64,000 nt of DNA from Clostridiaceae bacterium. GTDB taxonomy: Bacteria; Bacillota; Clostridia; Lachnospirales; Lachnospiraceae. Shown one piece after another: positions 7,850 to 16,600 of the stretch (the first letter of the stretch is position 1; each line of letters begins with the position of its first letter). The stretch is taken from NCBI GenBank assembly GCA_910575435.1, contig CAJTGI010000001.1:167760-231759 (forward strand). The letters run 5' to 3'. The position numbers and the translations under genes were made by a program. The notes under the pieces are model-generated. The model was not told the origin of the DNA and did not search any database. It was given only the letters and a program-made list of their open reading frames with translations.

Positions 7850-9202
7850 TCAGCCGACACCCTTTTTCAATATCTTGTCTATCCTGAGCAAGAACACGCT
7901 GCCGCAGGTAATGGCCGCCAGGGCATCCGCCGTACATTCTGCCACATAAATGCTGATCACGCTCTTCGTCACCAGAGGGAAGATCAGGGAAAAGGGCACC
8001 AGGAGAATCACCTTGCGCCAAAGTGCCATGAACAGGGAAATCTTGGCCTGGCCAAGCCCCATAAAAGTGGTCTGGCAGCCCATCTGAATCCCGAAAATCA
8101 GCATCCCCGCCAGAAAGATGGGCGCCACCCTGCCCACCAGGGCAATCAACTCTGCATCCTGGGTAAACATGCGGGCCAGAAGCCTCGGAAAGAGCATAGC
8201 AAAACCAGTCAGCAAGAAAGAGCCAATCACGGTAATTCTAATAATCATCCGATAGGCAGACTTTACCCGCTCCAGGTTTCCCGCTCCGAAATTATAGCTG
8301 AGAATCGGCTGCACCCCCTGGGTAAATCCCTGCACCGGAATGCTGATCAGCTGCATCACGCTCTGCAAAATCGTGAGCGACCCCACGTACAGATCCCCGC
8401 CATACCTCTGCAGCCCGCTGCTCATCACCACGGAAATCAAACTCTCGGTACTCTGCATGATAAAGGGCGAGACGCCCAGTCCCATGATTTTTCCTAGCAA
8501 AGAAAAATCAAGTCTCAGGCAAGACTTTTTCAAACGAAGGGAAGACTTGCCCGACAAAATAAAATGCATCACCCAGATTGCCCCGGCACACTGAGAGAGC
8601 ACCGTGGCAAGCGCAGCTCCCCGCACTCCCATGCGAAATCCGAATATAAAGACGGGGTCCAGGGCAATATTGAACACCGCCCCAATCAGCACAGAACCCA
8701 TGGCCACTTTAGCCTGTCCCTGGGCCGTGATAAAGGGATTCAAGCCTATTACGATCTGTACGAAAATCGTCCCCAGAAGATAGATTCCCAGATATGCGCT
8801 GGCATAGGGGTAGGTATTGTCACTGGCACCCACCAGATACAGAAAAGGCCGATCAATCAGGTAAAAAAGCACCATCAATACTGCTGAAAATATGCATAGC
8901 ATGGTGAATACATTTCCCAGAATATTCTCCGCCTTCTTCCTGTCCCCCTGTCCCAAGGCGATGGCCGCCAGGGGCGCTCCTCCCGCACCTGCAAATGCGC
9001 TGAATGCAGAAATAATCATAATCACTGGCAGGGTCAGTCCAACCCCGGTGAGCGCCTCCCTGCCCACTCCCTGACCGATATAGATCCTGTCCACGATATT
9101 GTACAGCAGGTTGATTAACTGCGCAATCAGCGTGGGAATCCCCATGGACAGCATCAGTTTGCCCAAGGGCTGCGTTCCTAATTTTTCTTCCGAAGCGTTC
9201 AT
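7850..9202 (-). CDS. MATE family efflux transporter
   Basis: The 450-residue integral membrane protein has twelve predicted helices and the usual MATE opening (KLMLSMGIPTLIAQLINLLYNIVDRIYIG). Two related halves are visible, the second beginning near residue 235. Such proteins export cationic drugs or metabolites using a sodium or proton gradient. ATG 9202 is chosen because GAGG lies 6 nt upstream; longer in-frame starts back to 9259 lack a ribosome site. It stands alone between the STM4011-like gene (convergent) and a terminator. The substrate is not predictable. Confidence 0.85.
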   Translation of the reverse strand: MNASEEKLGTQPLGKLMLSMGIPTLIAQLINLLYNIVDRIYIGQGVGREALTGVGLTLPVIMIISAFSAFAGAGGAPLAAIALGQGDRKKAENILGNVFTMLCIFSAVLMVLFYLIDRPFLYLVGASDNTYPYASAYLGIYLLGTIFVQIVIGLNPFITAQGQAKVAMGSVLIGAVFNIALDPVFIFGFRMGVRGAALATVLSQCAGAIWVMHFILSGKSSLRLKKSCLRLDFSLLGKIMGLGVSPFIMQSTESLISVVMSSGLQRYGGDLYVGSLTILQSVMQLISIPVQGFTQGVQPILSYNFGAGNLERVKSAYRMIIRITVIGSFLLTGFAMLFPRLLARMFTQDAELIALVGRVAPIFLAGMLIFGIQMGCQTTFMGLGQAKISLFMALWRKVILLVPFSLIFPLVTKSVISIYVAECTADALAAITCGSVFLLRIDKILKKGVG

Positions 9203-9312
9203 CTTCATCCTCATTTCTACAAATAAATTGATAATCAGAGATTGCCATTCATCCCTCACAAAATAACCAAGATGTCATAATCAGCGACTAATAATGCCGC
9301 TTCAATATGGCA

Positions 9313-9342
9313 AAAAAGAGTTCCGCTGACGGAACTCTTTTT
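9313..9342 (-). terminator. Intrinsic terminator downstream of the YjfB-like gene
   Basis: A 13-bp stem made of AAAAAGAGTTCCG and CGGAACTCTTTTT around a CTGA loop. The A and T tails make it able to work in both directions. It lies between the YjfB-like stop and the MATE start. Confidence 0.8.
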
Positions 9343-9377
9343 CCCTTTTCCTGCACTGCAAAAAACTTTGCACCCTT

Positions 9378-9578
9378 TTAAACCATCACATCAATATTTC
9401 CACCCAGATTCGGCGTGACGGAATTTTCCATCATAGAGCGGTTCATCATATCCACAAGTCCCGCTCCCGTGGTTTCCAGCTGGTCCAGACTCATGGCAAG
9501 CACCTCCGTGCCCACCTTCGTCATCAAACTGTTCTGGGACATATTGACGGACATGCCTTCAATCATTCCAACTTCCAT
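9378..9578 (-). CDS. YjfB-like small protein
   Basis: The 66-residue protein begins at an ATG with AGAGGG 6 nt upstream; an upstream ATG would add eight residues without a ribosome site. The sequence is rich in Met, Ser and Asn, with MSQNSLMTKVGTEVLAMSLDQLE and a C-terminal asparagine-glycine patch. This is the pattern of the YjfB family, labelled putative motility protein from its occurrence near chemotaxis genes. No motility gene is nearby here, so the role is open. It lies 86 bp downstream of tpiA and has its own terminator. Confidence 0.65.
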   Translation of the reverse strand: MEVGMIEGMSVNMSQNSLMTKVGTEVLAMSLDQLETTGAGLVDMMNRSMMENSVTPNLGGNIDVMV

Positions 9579-9664
9579 AACAATCCCTCTTTTCTGCACC
9601 ATGCCGCTTCCAGCGGCACTGCTTATACAGTGAACATTAACTCCTATACACTATATCGGCAAAA

Positions 9665-10411
9665 TCAGGCATTTACAACATCCCCAAATTCAGCCTTCAG
9701 GGAAGCCCCGCCAATCAAGCCGCCGTCAATGTCAGGCTTTGCCAGCAGTTCCTTGGCATTGCCAGCATTCATAGAGCCGCCATACTGGATGCGGACAGCC
9801 TCCGCAGTGGCCTCGTCATACATCTCAGCGATGCAGTCGCGGATGCCCTTGCAGACCTCCTGCGCCTGTTCAGCGGTAGCAGTCTTTCCTGTTCCGATAG
9901 CCCAGATTGGCTCATAGGCAATCACCAGTTCTTTTACCTGCTCCGCAGTAATCCCATCCAAATCAGACTTAATCTGCAGGCGAATCCAATCCATAGTCAC
10001 ACCCAATTCCCTCTGCTCCAAAGACTCGCCACAGCAGAGAATCGGCGTAATGCCAGCCTCAAACGCCTTCTTCACCTTCTTGTTCAGAAGCACGTCATCC
10101 TCCTTAAAGTAATCCCGACGCTCAGAATGTCCCAGAATCACATACTTCACCCCGGCATCCTTCAGCATCGCCGCAGAAATCTCGCCAGTGTAGGCGCCAC
10201 TCTCCTGGAAGTACATATTCTCCGCGCCAACCTGCACATTCGTACCCTTCACTGCCTCCACCACGGGCACAATGTCAATGGCAGGAACGCAGTAAACCAC
10301 ATCCACCTCATCATTCTTTACCAGATCTTTCAACTCATTCACCAGGGCAACCGCCTCGCTAGGCGTCTTATTCATCTTCCAGTTGCCGGCAATAATTCTT
10401 CTTCTAGCCAT
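9665..10411 (-). CDS. tpiA: Triosephosphate isomerase
   Basis: The 248-residue TIM-barrel enzyme interconverts dihydroxyacetone phosphate and glyceraldehyde 3-phosphate. Visible active-site elements are N-x-K in GNWKMNK near residue 11, the histidine in LGHSERR near 95, the glutamate in [11 protein letters not shown] near 165 and the phosphate loop YGGSMNAGN near 210. Length and motifs are standard. It sits downstream of pgk and gap on the same strand, but a 440-bp hairpin-repeat tract separates it from pgk, so it may be transcribed separately. Confidence 0.97.
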   Translation of the reverse strand: MARRRIIAGNWKMNKTPSEAVALVNELKDLVKNDEVDVVYCVPAIDIVPVVEAVKGTNVQVGAENMYFQESGAYTGEISAAMLKDAGVKYVILGHSERRDYFKEDDVLLNKKVKKAFEAGITPILCCGESLEQRELGVTMDWIRLQIKSDLDGITAEQVKELVIAYEPIWAIGTGKTATAEQAQEVCKGIRDCIAEMYDEATAEAVRIQYGGSMNAGNAKELLAKPDIDGGLIGGASLKAEFGDVVNA

Positions 10412-10477
10412 TATGATATCCTCTTTTCCGCCATATAATCCTATGGCCTTTTAATATCCACAAGTTAAACTCCATCG

Positions 10478-10840
10478 CAATTCTCAAGATTGGTCTTTTC
10501 AATCCCTTCAAACCTTTCGATTGCGGAAGAATGGCTCCGCCATTCTTCCTAGGAATTTAGTAATTCTTGAAATTGGGGGTTTACAATCTCACACACTCTT
10601 TTTCATTGCGAAGAATGGCTCTGCCATTCTTCTGAATAATTTAGCAATTCCTAGGATTGGGGGTTTACAATCTCACACACTCTTTTTCATTGCGAAGAAT
10701 GGCTCTGCCATTCTTCTGAATAATTTAGCAATTCTTTGGATTGATCTTTTCAATCCCTTCAAATCTTTCGATTGCGGAAGAATGGCTCCGCCATTCTTCC
10801 TAGGAATTTAGTAATTCTTGAGATTGGAGGTTCACAATCT
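10478..10840. repeat. Four tandem ~84-bp hairpin repeats between tpiA and pgk
   Basis: Four units each contain a perfect hairpin with GAAGAATGG and CCATTCTTC arms, starting at 10525, 10609, 10693 and 10776. Units 1 and 4 share one flank type (TTCAATCCCTTCAAA before the hairpin, CCTAGGAATTTAG after it). Units 2 and 3 share another (TCACACACTCTTTTTCATTG before, CTGAATAATTTAG after). The order is therefore A-B-B-A. No U-run follows the stems on the minus strand, so they are not classic terminators; mRNA-stabilising or processing elements are plausible. Confidence 0.75.
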
Positions 10841-10855
10841 CTTAGAATTACTTAA

Positions 10856-12058
10856 TTACTTATTGTCCGCAGCCACCACGCCGGGAAGTTCTTTCCCCTC
10901 CAAAAATTCAAGGGAAGCCCCGCCGCCCGTAGAAATATGGGTCATCTTATCGCCGAAGCCCAGCTGATTGCAAGCTGCCGCGCTATCGCCGCCACCGATA
11001 ATCGTAGTGGCATCCTTGAGGGCAGCCATTGCCTCTGCCACCGCAATGGTTCCAGCAGCAAAGTTGGACATCTCGAAGCAGCCCATAGGCCCGTTCCAAA
11101 CCACCGTCTTAGCACCAGCCACTGCATCGGCAAACAATTTAGCAGATTCAGGTCCGATATCAAGTCCCTCCATATCCGCAGGAATCTCGCCCCGGCCTAC
11201 CGTCTTAAAGTTTGCATCATTGGAGAAGTCATCAGCCACCACGGTATCAATCGGAATCAGAAGCTTCACGCCCTTCTCCTCTGCCTTCTTCTCCATTTTC
11301 AGAGCATACTCCTTATAGTCTTCCTCCAAAAGGGATTTTCCCACTTCCTCGCCGTGGGCAGCCATAAATGTATAAGCCATGCCGCCGCCGATAATCAGCG
11401 TATCCACCTTCTCCAGCAGGTTCTCGATGACGGAAATCTTAGAGGAAACCTTTGCCCCGCCAAGGATGGCTACAAATGGCCTTTCCGGATTATTTACCGC
11501 ATTTCCAAGGAAATCAATCTCCTTCTGCATCAGATATCCAACCGCGCAGTCGCCGTCCACGAACTCTGTCACGCCCACATTAGAGCAGTGCGCCCTGTGG
11601 GCAGTGCCGAAGGCATCATTCACAAATACGTCAGCCAGAGAAGCCAATTCCTTGGAGAATGCCTCGCCATTCTTAGTCTCCTCCGCTCTGTAACGGGTGT
11701 TCTCCAGAAGAACTACTTCCCCATCCTTCATCTCTGCTACAGCCGCCTTGGCATTGTCGCCGACCACATTGTCATCTGCCGCAAACTTCACTTCCTGTCC
11801 CAGAAGTTCTGCCATCCTCTTGGCAACCGGCGCCAAGGATAACTCTGGCTTTGGCTCTCCCTTAGGCTTTCCTAAATGGGAGCACAGAATCACCTTGCCA
11901 CCATCGGCAATCAACTTCTTAATCGTAGGGAGTGCTGCCACCAGACGGTTCTCGTCCGTAATATTCAGTTCCGCATCCAAAGGCACGTTAAAGTCACAGC
12001 GAACCAGCACTTTCTTGCCCTTTACATTGATATCGTCCACAGATTTCTTATTTAACAT
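10856..12058 (-). CDS. pgk: Phosphoglycerate kinase
   Basis: The 400-residue enzyme makes ATP from 1,3-bisphosphoglycerate. Hallmarks are the N-terminal substrate loop [17 protein letters not shown], the [11 protein letters not shown] segment, [12 protein letters not shown] and the C-terminal GGGDSAAA nucleotide loop. It is full length. GGAGG lies 5 nt before the ATG. A terminator-like hairpin ends about 40 nt upstream of the start, so expression may depend on read-through of that structure. Confidence 0.97.
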   Translation of the reverse strand: MLNKKSVDDINVKGKKVLVRCDFNVPLDAELNITDENRLVAALPTIKKLIADGGKVILCSHLGKPKGEPKPELSLAPVAKRMAELLGQEVKFAADDNVVGDNAKAAVAEMKDGEVVLLENTRYRAEETKNGEAFSKELASLADVFVNDAFGTAHRAHCSNVGVTEFVDGDCAVGYLMQKEIDFLGNAVNNPERPFVAILGGAKVSSKISVIENLLEKVDTLIIGGGMAYTFMAAHGEEVGKSLLEEDYKEYALKMEKKAEEKGVKLLIPIDTVVADDFSNDANFKTVGRGEIPADMEGLDIGPESAKLFADAVAGAKTVVWNGPMGCFEMSNFAAGTIAVAEAMAALKDATTIIGGGDSAAACNQLGFGDKMTHISTGGGASLEFLEGKELPGVVAADNK

Positions 12059-12097
12059 TCATTTTACCTCCAAAAAATATATTATGGCTTTGCTTTC

Positions 12098-12151
12098 ATA
12101 AAAAAGGGCAAAACCAGCGTTTTGCCCTACAAGAAATCCTTCGGATTTCTT
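12098..12151 (-). promoter_or_regulatory. Tandem hairpins with U-run in the pgk leader, possible attenuator
   Basis: In the pgk direction a 9-bp stem (AAGAAATCC with GGATTTCTT, 12131-12151) is followed by a 10-bp stem (AGGGCAAAAC with GTTTTGCCCT, 12105-12128) and then six U. The second hairpin is a full intrinsic terminator, placed about 40 nt before the pgk start and its GGAGG site. Either pgk has a promoter packed into the last 40 bp or transcription must pass this structure. Confidence 0.6.
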
Positions 12152-12312
12152 GGTCGCATGCCACTAAGTTATGAGCAATTTCCTATACAGTAAAAAAGGT
12201 GCGAAACTTTGCCAGTCTCGCAAACATCTCGCTAGGCAAAACTACAATCTCCCCTAGAAAGAACTTAAAACTGGCGTTCCTCCCATTGGGATTCGGCGAA
12301 GATTCCTATAAG

Positions 12313-12351
12313 TTAAAAAATCGAGCCCGGCCCATTGAAAGACCGGACCCG
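12313..12351 (-). terminator. Intrinsic terminator of gap
   Basis: An 11-bp GC-rich stem (CGGGTCCGGTC with GGGCCGGGCTCG, including G-U pairs) is followed by ATTTTTT in the gap direction, starting 37 bp after the gap stop. Confidence 0.75.
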
Positions 12352-12387
12352 TATAATGGATCATATCCGCTATATTTTTCCGTCTGA

Positions 12388-13404
12388 TTATGCCAACTCA
12401 GAGAAATACTTGATCGTCCTTACCATCTGAGATGTGTAAGAATTCTCATTGTCATACCAAGATACCACCTGTACCTCATACAAATCATCCGTAATCTTAG
12501 ATACCATGGTCTGAGTGGAATCGAAGAGAGAACCATATCTCATGCCTACGATATCGCTGGAAACAATCTCATCCTCATTGTACCCGAAGGACTCTGTGGA
12601 AGCTGCCTTCATAGCGGCATTGATGCCGTCAACTGAAACGTCAGCACCCTTGACAACTGCTGTCAGGATTGTGGTAGAGCCTGTAGGAGTAGGTACGCGC
12701 TGAGCAGCACCGATTAACTTTCCGTTCAACTCAGGGATTACAAGACCGATAGCCTTTGCAGCACCTGTGCTGTTAGGTACAATATTGACTGCTGCCGCAC
12801 GGGACCTTCTCAGATCGCCCTTTCTCTGAGGACCATCAAGAGTCATCTGGTCACCTGTGTATGCATGGATGGTGCACATGATGCCGGACTGGATTGGCGC
12901 ATACTTGTTCAGCGCGTCAGCCATAGGTGCCAAGCAGTTTGTCGTGCAAGAAGCAGCAGAAATCACATCATCGCTTGCCTTCAATGTCTCATGGTTTACA
13001 TTGTACACGATGGTAGGAAGATCGTTTCCTGCCGGAGCGGAAATTACGACCTTGCGGGCACCTGCCTTGATATGGGCAGAAGCCTTCTCCTTAGAGGTAT
13101 AGAAGCCTGTACACTCCAGAACTACGTCCACGCTCAGGTCTCCCCAAGGGCACTTGCTTGCATCTGCCTCAGCATAAATCTTAATCTCCTTGCCATCCAC
13201 CGTGATGGAATCCTCGCCTGCTGTAACTGTATCAGCCTTCTCATACTTACCCTGTGAAGAATCATACTTCAAAAGGTGAGCAAGCATCTTGGGGCTTGTC
13301 AAATCATTGATAGCTACGACTTCATAACCTTCTGCACCGAACATCTGTCTGAAAGCAAGACGGCCGATACGACCAAAACCATTGATTGCAACTTTAACTG
13401 CCAT
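12388..13404 (-). CDS. gap: Glyceraldehyde-3-phosphate dehydrogenase, NAD type
   Basis: The 338-residue enzyme oxidises glyceraldehyde 3-phosphate to 1,3-bisphosphoglycerate. The Rossmann start is [13 protein letters not shown]. The catalytic Cys lies in [12 protein letters not shown] near residue 155 and the histidine in [10 protein letters not shown] near 182. [12 protein letters not shown] and [13 protein letters not shown] are also present. The segment after the first beta strands reads AINDL, as in NAD-dependent glycolytic enzymes. GGAGG lies 8 nt before the ATG. It has its own promoter, leader hairpin and terminator. Confidence 0.97.
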   Translation of the reverse strand: MAVKVAINGFGRIGRLAFRQMFGAEGYEVVAINDLTSPKMLAHLLKYDSSQGKYEKADTVTAGEDSITVDGKEIKIYAEADASKCPWGDLSVDVVLECTGFYTSKEKASAHIKAGARKVVISAPAGNDLPTIVYNVNHETLKASDDVISAASCTTNCLAPMADALNKYAPIQSGIMCTIHAYTGDQMTLDGPQRKGDLRRSRAAAVNIVPNSTGAAKAIGLVIPELNGKLIGAAQRVPTPTGSTTILTAVVKGADVSVDGINAAMKAASTESFGYNEDEIVSSDIVGMRYGSLFDSTQTMVSKITDDLYEVQVVSWYDNENSYTSQMVRTIKYFSELA

Positions 13405-13440
13405 GTTAAAATTCCTCCTATAAAATTATTTTTATACTTT

Positions 13441-13471
13441 GTCCTATGGCTGAAACATCCTGCCATAGGAC
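13441..13471 (-). promoter_or_regulatory. Leader hairpin of gap
   Basis: A perfect 10-bp stem (GTCCTATGGC with GCCATAGGAC) with an 11-nt loop sits in the gap 5' untranslated region, about 35 nt before the start and 50 nt after the predicted promoter. It could stabilise the abundant gap mRNA. Confidence 0.5.
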
Positions 13472-13521
13472 AATATACCATGAATTGTCAGAAATGGAAA
13501 ATTCTTCCCATCCCAAAGAGT

Positions 13522-13550
13522 ATTGTACCCAATTCGCTCAAAAATTTCAA
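13522..13550 (-). promoter_or_regulatory. Sigma-A promoter of gap
   Basis: Read on the minus strand, TTGAAA and TACAAT are 17 bp apart, about 120 bp upstream of the gap start. The BspA-like gene ends at 13638, so the promoter sits in the gap between the two genes. Confidence 0.7.
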
Positions 13551-13637
13551 GTTTATTTTTTATATTTCTTCCCAAACCGGCTATTTTCATGCAACTATAC
13601 CTAATAAATCATATAGATGCATTTTTATTGGGCATTT

Positions 13638-16600
13638 TTAATAGGACTTCCCTCTGTATTTCACCTTCACCGGCTCAATAAGGTAGAGGGCAGTGCGGGG
13701 CATCTTCCCCTTTTTCGTAAACATCTTAGAATATTTCCTCCACCTGCCCTTGGATGTCTTTACCTTCATCTTCCCGCTCACTCCCTGGAATGCGGATGTT
13801 CCCACGGACTTAATCTTGTTCGTCCTCGCCACCAGGTAGCGAAGCCTGCCACAGCCCGCAAAAGCCTTCTTTCCTATGGATGCCACCTTGCCGGGAAGCA
13901 GGACGAACTCTAATTTCTTGCAATTTTTAAAAGCATTGTCCCCGATGGACTTCACATTCGCCCCCACGGTTACCATGGCCAGTTTTTTATTTTTGCTGAA
14001 GGCATTCCTGCGTACGCTCACCACCTTGAAGGAGTATTTCCCAATCTTCACCTTCCCTGGAATCGAGATGCTCTTGGCATTTTTCTTCTTTACGCCACAG
14101 ACTGCCACTGTTCCATTCTTCTTTGCAGACTTCATGACAACGTATTTCAAAGAACCTACAGTCTTGACCGCTCCCTTCTTTGGCAGCTTAGCCTTTGGCT
14201 TTTTCGTTGCCTTCGGCTTCTCTGTCTGTGCCGGAGGCTCCTGTGTCACTCCCGGCGTTTTTGTGGGTTCCGCCGTAGGTGCAGGCGTTGCTGTTTCCGC
14301 AGGTGCCGCAGACGGGGCATCCGTCGGCTCCGTGGTGGGAGCCGCGGAGGGCTCTGCCGTGGGTTCCTTGGAAGGTTCCGGCGTCTTGTCTGTGGCCTTT
14401 AATGGAATGTCAGAACATGTCACCCTCACCACGTTGGCATCGGCATCCACCAGGGTCATCTCGCAGGATGCCATGAAATCCCCTGACAGATGGCTCAGGT
14501 TCGTCTTTACACGGTCCAGCGTCACGTTCACTTTCTGCATTCCCAGCCTGAGATTCATCTTCTTCTCATACTCGGCAATGACATTTCCTTCCTCGTCCTT
14601 CACCTTCGTAGTCACATCCACGTCCTGGGCATCTTCATTTTTCCAAGTGATATATGCCTCTGCCGTACCGCTGAGGCGGTCATTCTCATCCAGGGAAAAC
14701 TGGCAGGTCATATCGCCAGCCTCCATGGGATTCTCCCCCTCAGACGCATAGAAGGATACCTTTGCCTTTCCCTCTGATAAGGCAACCTCTTCCCCATCTA
14801 CCTTCACGGAAGTAGCATCGGAAGAGACAGACAATGTCATCTGGCTGTCATCCACAATCTCCAGAGAAACGCCGCTTCCTGTCACGGCAACTTCCTTCTT
14901 GATGCCTGACACATCCATCACGGTAAGCTCCGTCTCCGTATCGGACTGGTCGGAAGACAGGGTGACGGTATCATACCCTACCCCCTTCACGCTCTTGACG
15001 GTAACTTCTGCATCTTCATCCGAAGTCTCAATCTCAGAGAACAGATCCTCCGTAGCAATATAGTATTTCAATTCCTCCTGCTGGCTGCCCGCCTCTGACG
15101 CATCCTGAACCTTGTATTCCCCCTGGGGAAGCACAAAACTCCTGATGCCGCTAAATTCATCTGCGCCATTCGCCATCCGAGTCTGCTCGTAGGCGCCCTT
15201 AATTTCCTCAAAATCCTTGCCGCCGCCATTGACCAGGCTCACCTTTTCCCGATTCACCGCAATGGACACCTTGGTGCTCTCCGGGGCGGCATTCTTTGCG
15301 CCGACAGCCTTCTCAAAATTCTCCCCGGTAAAATCAGCATTGCTCAGGGCATCACAGATCGTAGAATACTTCACGAAAGAAGCACTGGTATACCTGTTAA
15401 GCCCAGAGACATACTCAATGCCTGAGAAGTCCTTCTTGACCGTCAGCTTCTGCAAGCCAGAGGGCTCGTTGCAGTCGTAAACGTCCAGAATATAATTGCC
15501 ATGGGCATCCATATTGACAGCCACCGGCACCACCGCATGGCCCGCGCACTTGCTATAGATGCACATCACGATGGGATCAGCCATGGAGTCAACGGAAAGG
15601 CCGCCGGAACGCTCAAATTCCTCCACCTGCTTCACCAGTTTTCTGTAATTCCCCCTATTGCCAGAATTTTCCCAACTAATCTCATCCACAAACTGGGATA
15701 CCTGATAAACCTCTATCAGTTTGGTAATCGCCGCGTCAGAACTTCTCGGGGCCTTCAAATCATATAAGTTCCCGGCAGATGCACCATAGTCCTTCAGTTC
15801 AAAGGCATCTCCCTGGTAAAACTCCGTGGTAGATGCGGCCATGCCGAAGCAGCTGCCCCGCCAGCCCTTATCCCACGCATAGTAATAAGACCCCCTGACA
15901 ATGCTCTGCAGGGCGGTGATATACCGCTGTCTCGGTATGTAATACTGGGAGCCGTATCCAAAGGAAGAGCCTGTATTCCCAAAGGAATAGTGGTCCTCGC
16001 CCTCGGTGTAGAACTGATCCAGCCCCACCACTGGGATTCCATTCCAATCATTCCCCAGGGAACTCCATGTGCCGTTCCCCTTTCTATAATAGATGGTCAT
16101 ATCAGCATGGGTTCCTGCAAAAGCAGTGGCATCCAATGTTGACGGACGGTCTCCGTAGAAATAAATCTTCTGGAATCCTGCGCAGTCCGCAAAGCACCCG
16201 GCAGGTATGCCCGACACCCCTTTTGGAATATTGAGGGTTCTCAGAACCTGGCATCCGCGGAAGCACCCCTCCCCCAGAGATGCGAGGGATTCAGGCAGAA
16301 TCAATGTCTCCAGCCCAATGCATCCCTGAAATGCCTCCTTCCCCAAGGTTTTCAACTTCTCCCCCAGGAGGATATCCGCCATGCCGGTACATCCTCTGAA
16401 TGCCCCCTCGCCGATGTTGGCGGCACCGCGCACATCCAGTTCATCCACGATGGCCACATCCCTTGCAAAGGCTTCCTTTTCTATGGCAGAAGCACTCTCC
16501 ACCTGAACAATCTTCAATTTCCTGCAATCCGCAAAGGCACTCTCGCCGATGCGCTCCAACTCTTCTCCGGAATAAATCCGAACCAGGTTCGCCAATCCAT

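Noticed and set aside
10521-10811. 96-codon plus-strand open frame with repeated peptides
   Set aside because: It is produced by the hairpin repeats; there is no ribosome site and the frame depends on repeat length.
10478-10840. Possible CRISPR array
   Set aside because: The units are ~84 bp with hairpins and conserved flanks in an A-B-B-A pattern; there are no unique spacers of constant length and no cas genes.
10937-11842. 301-codon plus-strand open frame opposite pgk
   Set aside because: pgk is certain on the other strand; the antisense frame has no family pattern.
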